Positions 46,579 to 59,310 of a stretch of DNA of 64,000 nt are shown here, piece after piece (positions within the stretch are counted from its first letter, which is position 1; each line of letters begins with the position of its first letter). The DNA comes from Spirometra erinaceieuropaei (taxonomy: Eukaryota; Platyhelminthes; Cestoda; Diphyllobothriidea; Diphyllobothriidae). Both the position numbers and the translations under genes were made by a program. The stretch spans positions 1,422,830 to 1,486,829 of the forward strand of contig CACRXP010000050.1 in NCBI GenBank assembly GCA_902702965.1, read 5' to 3'. Under the pieces are notes generated by a model, which saw nothing but the letters and a program-made list of their open reading frames with translations, was not told the origin of the DNA and ran no database searches.

Positions 46579-49370
46579 ATGGCGCTTTCACAGGCAGAAA
46601 TATTCGAAGACCAATTTCCCCTAATCCAGAGCTGTCCTTCACTGAACGATATACGACTTGCTCAGGATATAAAAGACTTAACAATAGAAGTACCTTTTCT
46701 TAAAGCGAACATTTGTGTGTGTTAGGTTAAGGGAGGTGATGTTCTCCACACCCACCGAGTGGTATTAGCGGCCCGCGTTCCCTCCTTGCGGGCAACTCTT
46801 AGTGGTTTTCCCAGGAATGACGATTATGCTATAAAATGGCCGACAGTGTCTCTCAGGTAAACCTTCCATTTGTCGGTTGTTCAATTCTACCTACTGTTTC
46901 TGCACATTCTAGCCTCGCAACTGCGTTCATTCATTATGTGTATACCGGCCAGGTTAAGTTGACAGAAAGTAATGTGAGGGACCTGACTATACTTGCACGA
47001 ATTTTGAAGATCCCTAACCTCGTGAACTGGGGAACAACTTTCATGGCTAATCGGTAAATAACTTCCGATTGATCCTCTCAGACTGCCTGCTTTTAAGAGT
47101 CAATTTAGAAAATTTGTCAGAAACTTGGAACTTTGCAAAGTCTCTGAAGATCGAACCACTGATGGATACCTGCGTCAGTCTAATGAAAAAACGCTTTGAG
47201 GATTTCGTGACCACTGAGCACTTTGTTCGTTTACCGGCCGAAACTGTGCTTGGTTTGCTTCGGAGCAATGATCTATCAGTGGAGTCTGAGGACAAGGTTA
47301 TTGGGGCCATCGCACGTTGGGTGGACCATGCTGACGATGTCCATGATGAGAGACTCAATGTATACGCTCCAGCAATGTTGAAAGAGGTACAGTGGCACCT
47401 AACGACGACTCAGTGCCGCAGTCGCCTAATGGAGACTTATCCAACATTTTGGAGAAGCTTCGAATGCACGTAAGCACATGCAATTCAGTCTCATGCATTT
47501 GCCTAAAAAGTCGTACACTGTTTCAGATTGTGAATTGGATTGGCAATGCAGACCATGAACAGTCACCCTGTCCCTTCAATCTAAGGTCACGTCAGAAGGG
47601 AGAGGGTAGTTGTGAAGGACCCAGGCACGTTTCAGGTGTGCAGGACGAAAAAGGAGTTGCTGTCGCACCCTGCTACAGTGTCGTGCGCGACGAAACACCT
47701 CGGCCACGTCAGGCGTTCTTTCTCTTTGGAGTGGAGAAAGATCAAAGGAGGTGGTCTGCCCTCCGTTGTGGTCCCCACCTGCAAGAGGAAGAACGTATTG
47801 CTGAGATGCAAGAACGCTGGTGGGCCTCCTACAGTGTGGTGAATGGTGGGTTATTCGACACCTACACACCTTCTTCAGCACATATTTATTGAAGACATTA
47901 CTTGTGTGCAGGATTATAGGCCTCTCTCACCACAGTACGAATATGCTCCATAAAGCAGGAAAACATAGTTATTTGAGCATTTTTAGCTTTTGAGATTGCC
48001 CACTACCTTACCTCTGAGAGAAATGATCAAATTTGGGTGTTGGGCAAGTAAACCTTTTTGTCGCAATCGGCTTTTTAATAGCGGAGCAGACAAGTTATCA
48101 GAACCTCTTGCCTTGCACCTCATCCGGGCACTTTCTTTTTTACGTTTTCGTTCTTTCGGAAGAGAGCATTTTCGTGGTTGGAGGATGGAAAGACTCAAGA
48201 CGTGTTGAGGAGCTTCTGGTGAGGGAAGGATGCTGGCGCGAGCGGGCGCCTCTAAACGTTCCACGCTGGGGTCACGCTGCCGCAGTCCTAAAGGTTGAGG
48301 CTGTCGCCTCTGCTGCGGCCTCCGCCACCGCTACCAACGAAGAAAGTGCACTGATTGGTGTTTTTGGCGGATGTTTAAAGGAAGGGAACACCTGGACACG
48401 TATTTCCTCTTGCGAAGTCTATGACGTCAGCCGTGACAGGTAAGAAGACACTCGTCGTGGTAAGCCCCTTTTTACCAAAAGAAGCTGCTCATCTCACTTG
48501 CCACTTCGTCTTCCAATAGTTGGCACAAACTGCCCAATCTGCGGGAGAAGAGGTGGAGTCCAGCCGCTGCCACCCTACCCGGCGACAATCGAGTCTTCGT
48601 TTTCGGAGGTTTTGATGGTTCCTTCTACCAAGCTTCCGTGGAATTCTGTCATTTAGCAGCGGACTGGCAAAAGCAGGCGACTTCACCAAGTCAAAATGAA
48701 TTTTGGCTGCCAGCCGCCCCCATGAGAACCGCCAGGTCAGGGCTCGCAGCGACACCCTTTCGGGGAAGAATCCTGGTCGCCGGTGGGTATGATAGCCAAA
48801 AGCCTATTGACAGTGTGGAGATGTTCACGCCGCCAGACGCAAGTTGTTGCCTCGGCCAGTGGACAGAAATAACTGGCATGAAGGAGCCACGTTGTTATTT
48901 CACTCTTCTAACTTCCTCCGACACGATCTTTGCTATCGGCGGTAATGTCATCTAAATTTTTTTTAACAGTAGCGCACAATATCCTGCATTTGGTTCTTAT
49001 CATACTATCTCACATTTCCAACCATATGCCTAATTGTTTTAAAACAGAAAGATTAAAGCACCCGCGTGCGACTCCGTCTGCAAATGTAACCTGACGGTGC
49101 GTTCGACATTTTTTCACGGCATCAGAGCTAGAAGTCGGTTGGGCCTTCATAGCGACTCCTTTCTCTTATCTCTATTCTCTGGTGTAAATTCACTTTAATT
49201 ATTTATGATTTGTAGGCAACGACGACGAACCGAAAAATACGGTGGAGGTTCTTACTACAGTAGAAGGTTCAGCTGACATTAATAACTACTTGACATCTTG
49301 GACGTGGTCGTCCGTGAAGCCTTTTGGAACGCTTCACCGGATTGTTGGAGCTGCTGGGATTCGCATGTAA
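46579..49370 (+). CDS. BTB-BACK-Kelch (KLHL-type) protein, complete, 8 exons
   Basis: Exons: 46579-46689, 46726-46856, 46913-47053, 47098-47469, 47511-47849, 48167-48439, 48520-48941 and 49216-49370. Together they give 647 codons plus TAA with every join in phase. Residues about 30-128 form the BTB domain (DLTIE/VKGGDVLHTHRVVLAAR, FIHYVYTGQVKLTESNV). Residues about 128-250 form BACK (VNLENLSETWNFAKSL, AIARWVDH). Residues about 310-647 hold six Kelch blades, with GG motifs in IFVVGGW, GVFGGC, VFVFGGF, ILVAGGYD and IFAIGGND. Such proteins commonly serve as Cullin-3 E3 ligase substrate adaptors (family knowledge); the substrate is unknown. Four introns are 36-56 nt. The weakest splice site is the GG|GTTATT donor of exon 5, chosen because it restores a perfect Kelch blade (SVVNGG/IFVVGG). 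Confidence 0.85.
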
Positions 49371-49431
49371 ACGGCTGCGTTTATTTTCTTCAATACTGAC
49401 ATAAGATATTCTCCATTGTATGCACAGTAAA

Positions 49432-49437
49432 AATAAA
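49432..49437 (+). other. Poly(A) signal of the Kelch gene
   Basis: AATAAA in AGTAAAAATAAACGACC, 62 nt after the stop codon. Confidence 0.55.
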
Positions 49438-49970
49438 CGACCTGGAAGTACATTTGCCTTCCCTGTTGTTATTCGCAAATTTTGGAAGGTATTGCGATAG
49501 CCAACCCTTGATATAATCCACTTAATTAAAGTTTTGACTTACCGCTGCATGTTCATCGCTGGGACTTCGCCTAGACAAGGTAATTAGACGCCAGGACAGC
49601 TTGCTGAAGGCCACTAATCCTGGTGGCGATATCGACGAGATGAAATGCCCAGTATGAATGCTGAAATCCGACAGTCAGAAACGCGTCTGCATGTGATAGG
49701 CGTTGGCGGTGGTACTCTTGAGCGGCACACCGGCGCATAGTCATTGTATGAACAGTGCACACATCAACACCAGGCTAGTCAAGCCGTGATACGCTCGTGA
49801 GATGCCAACTGCATAGCGGCCAAGTAACTACATCCTGTAAGTACTGCAAAACATGAGCAAACCACTGCCCTTATCTTACCCTGCTTGTGATGTTGGATTT
49901 CAGAGATTTCGAAGCACTGGGCTAATAAGGCTCTTGTTTCATCGATCGTCTGTTCATCCACGTCCACCCT
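49438..49970. other. Downstream of the Kelch gene, no gene seen
   Basis: Short frames only. The 3' part may already belong to the retroelement fragment that follows. Confidence 0.4.
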
Positions 49971-50460
49971 CCATCTTGTCAAATGCAGACGAAGACTGTT
50001 TCGCAAAGGACTTCCGAACTTTTGTGTTGCCAAATCTGGACTTCGCAGCCCAGCATGGAAGCACTGGGCTGCTAAATACCTTAGCGTACTCGAAAAAATT
50101 CAGCGGTGTACAACGAACTAGACAGTGGTCACTGCCCTACGTCGCACGGTTAGCTAGTCCTGGTCTCTTTCCCTCGAGGTACAGGCAGCTACGAGGTGAC
50201 CTAATAAAAACTTTCTGCATCCTGCTCAATCAGGACTGCTGTCTCGTCGAGTTGGCGAATACGACTAAACTGCGAGGTCATTCAATCAAACTGCGTGGGA
50301 CTGGTGCCCGGCTAGACGCTCAGATAGTTTGCAACTTGGAATGCTAAACCAATGGACGTTGTTATGTCTAGATACGTAGTACCTTGTAAAAGGAGGTTGG
50401 ATCAATATGGGAGTGCGCTCCACAATGTCACACGACCTCCGCCGTCTAGATAACCAATGT
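49971..50460 (+). pseudogene. CR1/jockey-like post-RT fragment
   Basis: The plus frame reads VLPNLDFAAQ, LFPSRYRQLRGDLIKTFCIL and TTKLRGHSIKLRGTGARLDA, matching the thumb and tail region of the same family as 41.9 and 59.1 kb. It then runs into stops. Degenerate. Confidence 0.65.
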
Positions 50461-50664
50461 CAAAAAACGGAGTGATACCATGACGCTATTAACGATATTT
50501 AAGTAGCGAATGTTTATGTAGTTTGTTAATTTTCGAACTACAGCGCACACCGCTGATCTCATTCACCATGGTGCTCGCAGACTACAAATCTTATTACTTT
50601 CCTGTAGTTTATGTGTGCTTCAAATATTTACCGTTTTAATTTGGAGAAAAAGATGTGCTAAGCG
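50461..50664. other. Spacer, no gene
   Basis: AT-rich, no recognised feature. Confidence 0.4.
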
Positions 50665-51408
50665 GACCGGGCTTATTTAGGAGTTCAGGTTTCGAAGAGT
50701 TCAATCGGCTCCTCAGTGTCAAAACGTAAAATCCGTTTAACCGACTAGGATTTGAATTGGCATGTCGAGTTTGTCAGCAACATGCTGGTCAATCTTCTTT
50801 GCCACTCACTGCCTCCGCCTCTGGAAGGATGGACGTCAATTTTTTTATCTGTGTGCTTTTTGAGTTGGCGCTTTGTCAGGGGAGGTGACAGAACCTTCGT
50901 CGGGCGGTCGGTCAGGTGATTCTTCTTCCCCTCGCCGAGTAGACTCGCGGCCGGCCTGTCTATATATGGCCTTCTTAAGTCGAATGTTTTTATTTGGTCC
51001 TGAGATTTACGGACGTAATGATGTGCCACTTTGCAGGCCGCCGGAGTGTCCAGATTCATTTTGATGGAATTGGCATTAGACTTCCACTCCTCGTGTGTTA
51101 GCCGCTCTGTTTTTTGTGTTGCCCGGCCTAATATGGGCGTTCGATCGTTTTTGGCCGAGGGCTCACCAACGACAGAAGCGTCTGCGAACCAAGTCCTCGA
51201 ATCTATTAAATATCCAGACGAACTCATGGTCCCAAACCCCGCCCGGCCATCCCTCGAGAGACTGAGGCAGTGAGGGGAGAGGAAAATCGGCCAGCATGGT
51301 ACCGACCAGCTCGACATGCCAATTCAGTTCCTAGTCGGTTAAGCGCATTTTACGTTAATGGCAGTCGTTTATGTTCTTGAAAACCTCAGCACCTAAATAA
51401 GGCCCATC
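50665..51408 (-). mobile_element. Penelope-like element fragment with inverted termini
   Basis: Arms 50665-50773 and 51303-51408 are imperfect inverted repeats that share CTTATTTAGG, ACGTAAAAT and AACCGACTAGGA. They also resemble the arms at 22.0 kb. The minus strand between them is open (51317-50745, 190 codons). It contains TWFADASVV, TERLTHEEWKSNANSI and LDTPAA, a pattern like the extreme C-terminus of Penelope-like polyproteins (FxxAxVV...R...EAW.S...SIN..xDLPAA). The left arm on the minus strand reads CTGAGGA, a hairpin (GAGGAG/CTCTTC) and GAAAC, recalling the hammerhead-like motif reported in Penelope-like elements, but helix II does not fold canonically. No RT domain remains. Confidence 0.5.
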
Positions 51409-51953
51409 TTTTTCCTTAAAGAAGCAAATTGGATCTCTCGAGTTTTTCTTTATCTGGGAATCCACATATATTCAAACAAAGCGTGCGATCGGTGATGAGA
51501 AAGGCGATAATTTTGGTACATGTTGTAGATCATTAACAGGATGGCATGGTTTATATTTTTGTTGGATGCAACTACGTTGCTATACAATTACATAACTGGT
51601 CATCTTGCGATCTGCCCCTCAATATAAGCTTTGCCACACACTGATGGATTTTCCTGTGATTTATCTCAAGTAAACACCACTGTGATTGCTATATCATCGG
51701 ACATTTCTGGCCGCATTGCATTCGATATGGTAAAATACCTAGAATTTTCACTTATTCGCCTTCATTTTTCGAAGAACCTGACATTTGCGATACTAATTTC
51801 CAACGCATTACGGCTAACGCCGGCAATGCTTGAAATTGCCCATGCTGCCAGACAGATTTTGCAAATGAAGACTTGAAGTGTCGGAGGAAGTCTCAGCCGA
51901 GTTTCCACGGGCATCAAATACTGACTGTAGACAGAAATCAGTCTATAGCTAGG
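51409..51953. other. No gene confirmed
   Basis: An 81-codon plus frame (51631-51876) has no motif. Otherwise AT-rich. Confidence 0.4.
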
Positions 51954-52949
51954 TACAGTGCGTGACCTATCTCATGAAGTGTTGGCTGAAATTCTGAAAT
52001 GCGTTTTCGATTAGGAAGGATTACTTGGTCGCGGTTGTGATACTGATTATCATAAGGCATACTCTTATAACATTTTGGACTCGGCAGGATGTCGGCTTTA
52101 AAATGCACTTCTTCTCAATCTCCTGTAGAAAGCGTGCTCGGCAAAAAATGACTACTTATGTAGCATGCATTTTTCCCATTGATTTTCGATGGTTTTGAAA
52201 ATTCGAGTATATCTTATAGAAACCACAAACAAAAATATACTTTCTTTTAGTCAATCAATAGAGAATCACATCTTCTTTATATTTCATACTTAAGGAAGGA
52301 ATATAATTAGGTTTTAAAAAAGTTTCTAATTATGAGACTTTTTAAGACCGCGAAATGTCCATTCACATAGCATCGTACCTGGCCGTTTACCACTGCTCCT
52401 CATGAAATGTACAACATGGTCCGCATCCATAGCAAAATTTTATGGAGTCTGTATGATATCTCTTTGATGACATAGAAAAATATGGGATTTTCTTTACGCG
52501 GAACGCATGCACCTTGTAGAGTGAAATCACTAAGCGCTAGTGCAACGAAGGATCAGGCTCCAAATTTTTCGGCAATAAGAAACCTTTTTTAAAACCTAAT
52601 TATACTCCTTCCTTAAGTATAAATATAAAGAAGACGTGATTCTCTACTGATTGACTAAAAAAAGTATATTTTTGTTTGTGGTTTCTATAAAATATATTTG
52701 AATTTCAAGGACCATCGAAAATCAATGGGAAAAATGCATGCTAATTAAGTAGTCATTTTTACCGAGCACGCTTTCTACAGGAGATTGAAAAGAAGTGCAT
52801 TTAAAAGCCGACATCCTGTCGAGCCCGAAATGTTATAAGAGTATGCCTTATGATAATCAATATCACAACCGCGACCAAGTATTTATTCCTAATCGAAAAC
52901 GCATTTCAGAATTTCAGCCAACATTTCATGAGATAGGTCACGCACTGTA
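51954..52949 (-). mobile_element. Foldback MITE, subfamily B, copy B3
   Basis: TA-CAGTGCGTGACCTATCTCA at the left and GAGATAGGTCACGCACTG-TA at the right, with intact TA at both ends. The spacer is inverted relative to B1, B2 and B4. Confidence 0.9.
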
Positions 52950-53339
52950 TTTGAGGTGCAGTTTAACATGCATAGTTGAACAGGGACACGTAGTATTTTG
53001 GAAATGCCTGTACACTTGACCATTTGTAAAAAGAAATGTATATGTATCGTGTTTTATTCGGCATAGGCTCTTTTGTCAGTACGTGTTCAAGCGCTCTCAA
53101 CTTATCACTGTTTTTGCCAAGAAATGCCTTGAGATTAATCTCGGTTATAGTGTTCGCAGTAACGGTGCAATCTCATGTGGTGATTACCAGAGACCAGATC
53201 GCAAGTAACAGCGATATATGCTCGAACATGAAAAAATGTCGAGTGCCCTATCTTATAGCAGTGGTGGCTGTAGTGTTTTATTTTGAACTGTAACGAACCA
53301 TGGCGCGGTTGAGTGCACAGTGCTGGACGAATCAAATTT
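52950..53339. other. No gene seen
   Basis: AT-rich. An 85-codon hydrophobic frame (53036-53293) has no homologous motif and no splice support. Confidence 0.4.
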
Positions 53340-55660
53340 GTAATATGTTAAAGTGCTTAGGAAATTAAAAAACGGCATTTTTTAAATTAGAATATCCACC
53401 AGAAAGAAGGCAGGGAATGCTGTGGGACTGACGGACGAGACAAAACCGTCCCAGCTGTGTCAAGTATCGGCGGAATATCGGCGAAACATACGAGGCAGAC
53501 TCATTCGGTCTCAACAGGTGCTCATAAGTTACAGTTAATGCCAACGATGACTGGGAGTTGTTCAAGAATGGCCTTCTGCAGATCAGCAACAACCACTGCC
53601 TACTGAAGAGCGTGCGATTGAACAAACGTCCTGTGTGGCTAAGCAGCCAACTAAAGAAAGGAATCCACAGGAAGGAATAATTGTGGAGAAAATACTGCAT
53701 CACTTGACAAGTTGAATAGTGCAAAAGCTTGAAGACACAGAGGAACAAACTGAGAAACATGCATATAAAAACGCGACAGGTACACGAGAACACCTGTTAC
53801 GAAAATCAAAGTAGAACAGAAAATTACTATACAGCTACCTTCGACGATGTACAACGAACAAACATCTAATCTTCTTGATAAGGACTACCGGTGACGTTGT
53901 GATTTCTGATATTAGGAATACAGCCGCGTATTTCCCAGATTGTTTGATCAGTCTGCACAAATGAGGTCAGGTTCCTTCCTCAATCCACAGACGAAGTGTC
54001 GACCCCAATCAAAAGCAATATACTTTTTCACAAGGCGCTGTCCGAGGAGAAGTAGAGACATTGAATGAATCGAAGTCGTCAGGATCTGACGAGACTCCAA
54101 ACAAACCTCTTAAGGAAGTTACCAATGGGATTTCTGTGCCTTTGTCTATGCTCTTTTTAACGTCATTTGGCACTGGAACATTCGCTATCGATTGAAATCT
54201 AGCGCACATTACTCCCACATACAAAGGAATTGCATGCCCATAAGCTTGGCATGCATTCTCTCCAAAACTGTGCAGATGATCATAAAAGGGTGATTTTACG
54301 CAATTCCTGGTAGATCATTGTCTGATATCGAAATGCCAACATGGGTTCCTAAAAGAACGATCCTGCAGGACAAATTTGCTACAATCCTTCCGGAGCCCTA
54401 GCTGACATCTTGACTACAGGCACGCGGTCCACATAGCTTTCATCAACTTCCAGAAGGCGTTTGAAACTGTGCCACACCAGAGACCTTACAAAAACTAAAA
54501 AAAACCGCGGATCAGAGGCAACTTTTTTTAAATGAATCGTAAACTTCCCTATGGGTCACCAGCAGGTTGTATGCATCGCTCAAGGAAAATCAGACCCTGC
54601 TGTGGTTGAAAGTGGTGTCCCTCCGGGTTCAGTACTCCGACCCATTTTGCCCCAAATATACGTGGACGACTGCATAAAAGCTTTGGATGTTTGCGGATGA
54701 CATGAAGATATCGAGTGTAATCCTTGCCCCTGCCGACGAAGACAGACTGTAGATGAAGGGTAATCGGTTAGATGAGTGGTGGTGACGTTGGCCCCTGCAG
54801 TTCTACGTTGGTAAATGTAACTAGGCAAAACATCCAGATCCGCCAGCACGAGACTACTATCTTAACGGCGCAGATTTACGAGACGTTGAAGTTCAAAAGA
54901 GACGTCTGTGTGCTGACCACGAACTCTCTAATACCATTTGCACATTGTTTGAGAGTGACGAAATACGTAATGTCCGTTATGCACGCCATTAAAGTTAATT
55001 TATGGATTTTGACGAGGACGTTTTCACAAAGACTTTTGGAACATTTGTGCTGCCGCACTTGTAGAATGGCATACAAGCTCGGGAACTGTGGGCGGTATAA
55101 GATCAAACTTGTCTCGAAAGAGTTCAGAGGAGAGCCACAATGATGGGTAGGGATCAAAGCTCCTTTCCTTGTGCAACCCGCTTAATAAATACGAACTTCC
55201 TCCCTTTTAATTAGGGGCAACTTCGCGGGAATCTCTTGCAAGCACTTCGCATTGTAAAGGAATTGGATTGAAGCCTGGCCTTTGAGGCCTTGTTTGAATT
55301 TGCTACCACGACCAAATTCCGAGGTCACCCTTTTAAACTGCGCACTCAATAGGTAAGCCTGGATATGCGGAAGTTCTTCTTCTCTGTTCGACCTGTCAAA
55401 CCATGGAATGCCCTTCCTGTAGCTGTCATCAGATTTAAAATGAACCTCGACTTATTCATGTTCCGAAATGACCAAGTGCGATAAGAGGTCAAGTTCATCA
55501 CCTGTAAATCGCTCCCATTTTGTCCTGCAATTATGGCCTCGTTTGAATTATTGTATCCCTGAAACTGTTTATGTATACACCAAATATTTTCCACTGCAAA
55601 TAGGGTATGAAAAAAGCGCACGCCTAGTTCGCTCAATAAACGGAACTGAAAAATTGAACT
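53340..55660 (+). pseudogene. CR1/jockey-like retroelement, near-full RT but decayed
   Basis: RT motifs appear in order across frames: a KSSGSDETPNKPLKEVTNG block near 54070-54130, GVPPGSVL near 54615, FADDMKI (catalytic aspartates) near 54690, and the C-terminal FEFATTTKFRGHPFKLRT near 55290-55350 followed by VRPVKPWNALP. The 3' end is GGAACTGAAAAATTGAACTGAACCC (TGAAC-type tail, about 55636-55660). Numerous stops and frameshifts mean it is inactive. Upstream, an 88-bp segment (53340-53428) recurs at 55838-55926. Confidence 0.7.
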
Positions 55661-55930
55661 GAACCCATGGCAGCTGTGTCAGACAACGGCAGTATAACGG
55701 CGAAACACGCGTCTGTGGGCGTTTAGCTTCTATAGTTTCTTTTCGAAGTGCTGTAGCTCATTGATTTGGCGCAAATATACATACATTATTGCTTATATCT
55801 GAGCCTATGGAAACCATATATACTGACGTACACTCAGTAATATTTTACGGCGCTTAGGAAATTAATAAGGAACGATGTCTAAATTAGAGTTTCCACCAGG
55901 AAGCAGACAGGAAATGCTAGGGGACCCAAT
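55661..55930 (+). repeat. Repeat segments duplicated around the CR1-like copy
   Basis: 55838-55926 matches 53340-53428 (GCTTAGGAAATTAA, TAAATTAGA, TCCACCAG-AAG, AATGCT-GGG). 55665-55709 matches 53448-53490 (CAGCTGTGTCA, GGCGAAACA). The order of the two blocks differs on the two sides. Confidence 0.5.
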
Positions 55931-56957
55931 GACTAGCCGAACGACCAGCGGTTGCGTCAGGCAGCTAGTGCATGGGCCTCTGGCTTTTACGTCTGCAGTT
56001 GGTTTGCAATCACATTAACCGAAAGCATACTACTAGCTGCCTGTAATATACTAATAAATACTACGCGGATTTCAGTTAATGCTGATGGAGTTTAGACTCA
56101 AATATTCACTTGAAAATTATTCCGTTTAAGGCTATAGGTATTAAATATACTGATCTGCTCCAAATTCGATTTAATTTCTATGGAAATTAAAAAGCAGCGA
56201 ATTCTAAAATTGTGTACCTTCAGACGTGTGGAGGACGGACGTCCACAATGTGATTGTGAAATATCTGTTGAGGAAAGACTGAGGTCATTGGGAATAGCAA
56301 AAACAATTTCAATTAATGAGTTTAACTTAACTTTGACATAATTTGCTGCTCTCCGTTTTGAGCATGCTTCTTTAAAATCCATGATGTTTTGGCAAAGAAA
56401 AGAGGAGAATGTAGGAAATTGTTCATTCTAACAAGCTCCTCTTTTGCCTGCAGGTCTGCGTTCAATAGACTGCGAGGTAGGCCTACTTTTTAGATTGCGC
56501 TTTACGATGCCTAAGACGTCTGCGATATAGGAAAGGAATTTGGGTTAGTCTAACTAAACCAACTTAAAAAAGAAAAACACACTAGAACATTCTACCAAAC
56601 AAGTGGAAATGCAGCTTCGACTTGATTTGAACGTCTTTAACTTGAGAAAAGCAAATCAATGTTAAGGTTTGAAAGTGATATGAACAGTTATATTTCCTCG
56701 CCTTCAGTCAAATGCTCGCGCTCGAAGCTGAGTTGAGTTTTGCAAGATATACTTACACTGGGTCGTCTTTCCAGGACAGCAAAACTCCATTTCAAATATG
56801 AGAAAACTAAGAGTGTTTGGTTGACGTGTGATTAAGAAAGACGCTCTCACAAGAATATAAGCAAACAAAGTCATTAGTGCGTGAAAATATAACAGGGCGT
56901 AGATCAAACTCGCGGCATTAGAAATGATATGCGCTAGGACTTGTGCATTGACAAATA
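55931..56957. other. No gene seen
   Basis: AT-rich. Minus-strand frames up to 94 codons lack motifs. Confidence 0.45.
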
Positions 56958-57954
56958 TACAGAAGATGTGCTAACTCATGAAATGTCAACCAAAATTCCG
57001 CACTACGTTCTCGTTTCGATAAGATAAATTAAGTAGTGTTGTAAAACTAATCATTATGCAGCATAAATCTATAATGATCCAGTTACCTTAGGGTGTCAGC
57101 TTTCGAAAGAACTTATTTTCGGCTGCAAGCAAGGTCTACACTATGCAAAAAATGATAACTTAAGTGGTATGCAATTTTCTCATTAATTTTCGATGCCCTT
57201 GAAAATTCTATTATATTTCATGGAAAGCATGTGTAAACATATTCATTCTGTTACTTATTCGGTAGAAAATCACGTCTTCTTCCAATTTCATACTCAAAAG
57301 AAGCGTATAATTCGGTTTTAAAAAAGTTTTCTAATTCCCGAACAATTTTGAACCCGACCTGCTGTCACACTTGCATTCAGGGTTTCAAAACTACAAGCTG
57401 TATATTTTCCGTGTACGGAAAACCATGCATTTCTCTACGGTGTTAAGAAGAGACCATATGAGGTTCATAAAATTAAGCAGTGGATTTGAGCAATATTGTT
57501 AACTTTACAAGCCGCATTCGTAAATGCAGATACATGACGTTTCATGAACGGCCATTTAACGGTTTAAAGAAATCTCACAATTGGAAACTTTTTTAAAACC
57601 GAATTATGCTCTTTTTTGAGTACGAAAGTGGAAGAAGACGTAATTTTCTACCCAATGAGCAAAAGAGTGCATATTTTTATGCATGTCTTCCATGAGATAT
57701 GATTGCGTTTTTAAGCGCATCGAAAATCAATGAGAAAATTGCATACTACGCAAGTGGTCTTTTTTTGCAGAATATAGATCTTCCATGCAGTCGAAATAAG
57801 CTCTTTCGAAAGCTGACACCCTGAGGTAACTGGATCATTATAGATTTATGCTGCATCATAATTAGTTTTACAACACTACTTAATTTATCTTTGCGAAACG
57901 AGAACGTAGTTCGGAATTTTGTTTGACACTTCATGAGTTAGCACATCTACCGTA
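56958..57954 (+). mobile_element. Foldback MITE, subfamily A, copy A5
   Basis: TA-CAGAAGATGTGCTAACTCA at the left and GAGTTAGCACATCTACCG-TA at the right. Very similar to A1 in arms and spacer (GACCTGCTGTCACACTTGCA). This copy shows the intact right end that A1 lacks. Confidence 0.9.
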
Positions 57955-58789
57955 AGTACTAACAAACACAGCGCCAAAGAATATATAAAACATGGCTTGA
58001 ATATATGATAGCGCCATAGCAATAAAATCTACCTTATTGTTAAAGTAGGAAAATAAGCACTCTGATTCGCAAACCAAGTTTTTGTATAAAACTGACCACT
58101 GACACTCCTTCTGCAGAAGCGCTAACTGCACTTCCAGTTCGCTTTCCAACGACCTGAATAGGAACGTCACGAAAAATCAATGCCTGTTTTACCAGTTTGG
58201 CAATCGAACAGTCTTGTTATGATGACGTCACTATGCATGGCCAATGTCAGTCAATAAGTCTGACTAGTAACTAAGCCGTCGAAATCGCCAAATCGTTCCA
58301 AAAATCCTTAAACAGTTTACCGTCTCTCCTTTTGGAAACATACCCAAAATAGGAGAAACCAAATCTCAAGCAATTTTGGTAAAGATCCGTGGGCGCAGAA
58401 ATGAAAGTTTGCTAGTAGGACAAATTTCGAAAAATAAGTGTCAGGTACTTAATTTAAAGTATGCTAAATGATATTTCAGTGTTTTCCTTGCATGGTATGC
58501 TTTCATGATGAGCTATCAATCCGTGAAATTTGACGATTTTTAAATTTGGACGTTAAACGATCTCAAATAATTCGAAAGCTTGTGATAAATGCTAGCAATT
58601 AAGCAACCGAAGAATGTTTAACCTTGAGAAAAGCTTTGCGTTGCGACTCTAAACGAATAAAAGTGCCGATGGAAAAGATCACGTTTACCTGCTTTTCGGA
58701 AGGTGACTCGAAATGTGACGGAACAAAAACATCTTGGGATCAACATTTTGTGGACTCTTAAGCCTTCCTCTCAATGATTTATGACGACC
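57955..58789. other. No gene seen
   Basis: Short frames only. Confidence 0.45.
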
Positions 58790-59310
58790 AATAGGGCGAT
58801 TAGAGTTCTCCTTGAAATTAAACTAACTCTCATAGATATAGACAAAGAGTTATTTCGAAAAGTGTACGGATCGTTCATTTATTCGCATTTGGAATATGGA
58901 ATCCAAGTGTGGCGTCCTTGGCAAAACAGACTCTGAGTTGCTAGAAAGAGTACAGAGGAGAGCGACCAAAATTAAGAAACGTCCAAGATTTTAACTAACA
59001 ACATCAGACTTAGTGAACTTAAGCTATTTCCTTTTGAGGACAGGCAGATTCGAGGAGATTTCATACAAACCTATCGGATTTTGAGGAAACGGGACTATGC
59101 CCTAAACCTCGACGATTTCTGCACCCTGGACACAATATCAAACGTACGTGGCAACTCTCTAAAGCTTAGAGGATCTCGATGCCTCCTGGGCGTTCGTCGA
59201 TACTCTTTTGCACAGCGAGTCGTCAGTGCTTGAAACGGGTTTCGCGAAGACGCGATAATTGCGGATTCCACGGAGACATTCAAGCAAAGACTATATATAT
59301 ATATATATTT
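58790..59310 (+). pseudogene. CR1/jockey-like retroelement 3' fragment
   Basis: Across frames the sequence reads FRKVYGSFIYSHLEYGIQVW, LLERVQRRATKI, then NVRGNSLKLRGSRCLLGVRR and YSFAQRVVSA*NGFREDAII, ADSTETFKQRL. A stop replaces the Trp of the VxAWN motif. The coding remnant ends directly in a (TA)n tract at about 59291-59311. Confidence 0.7.
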
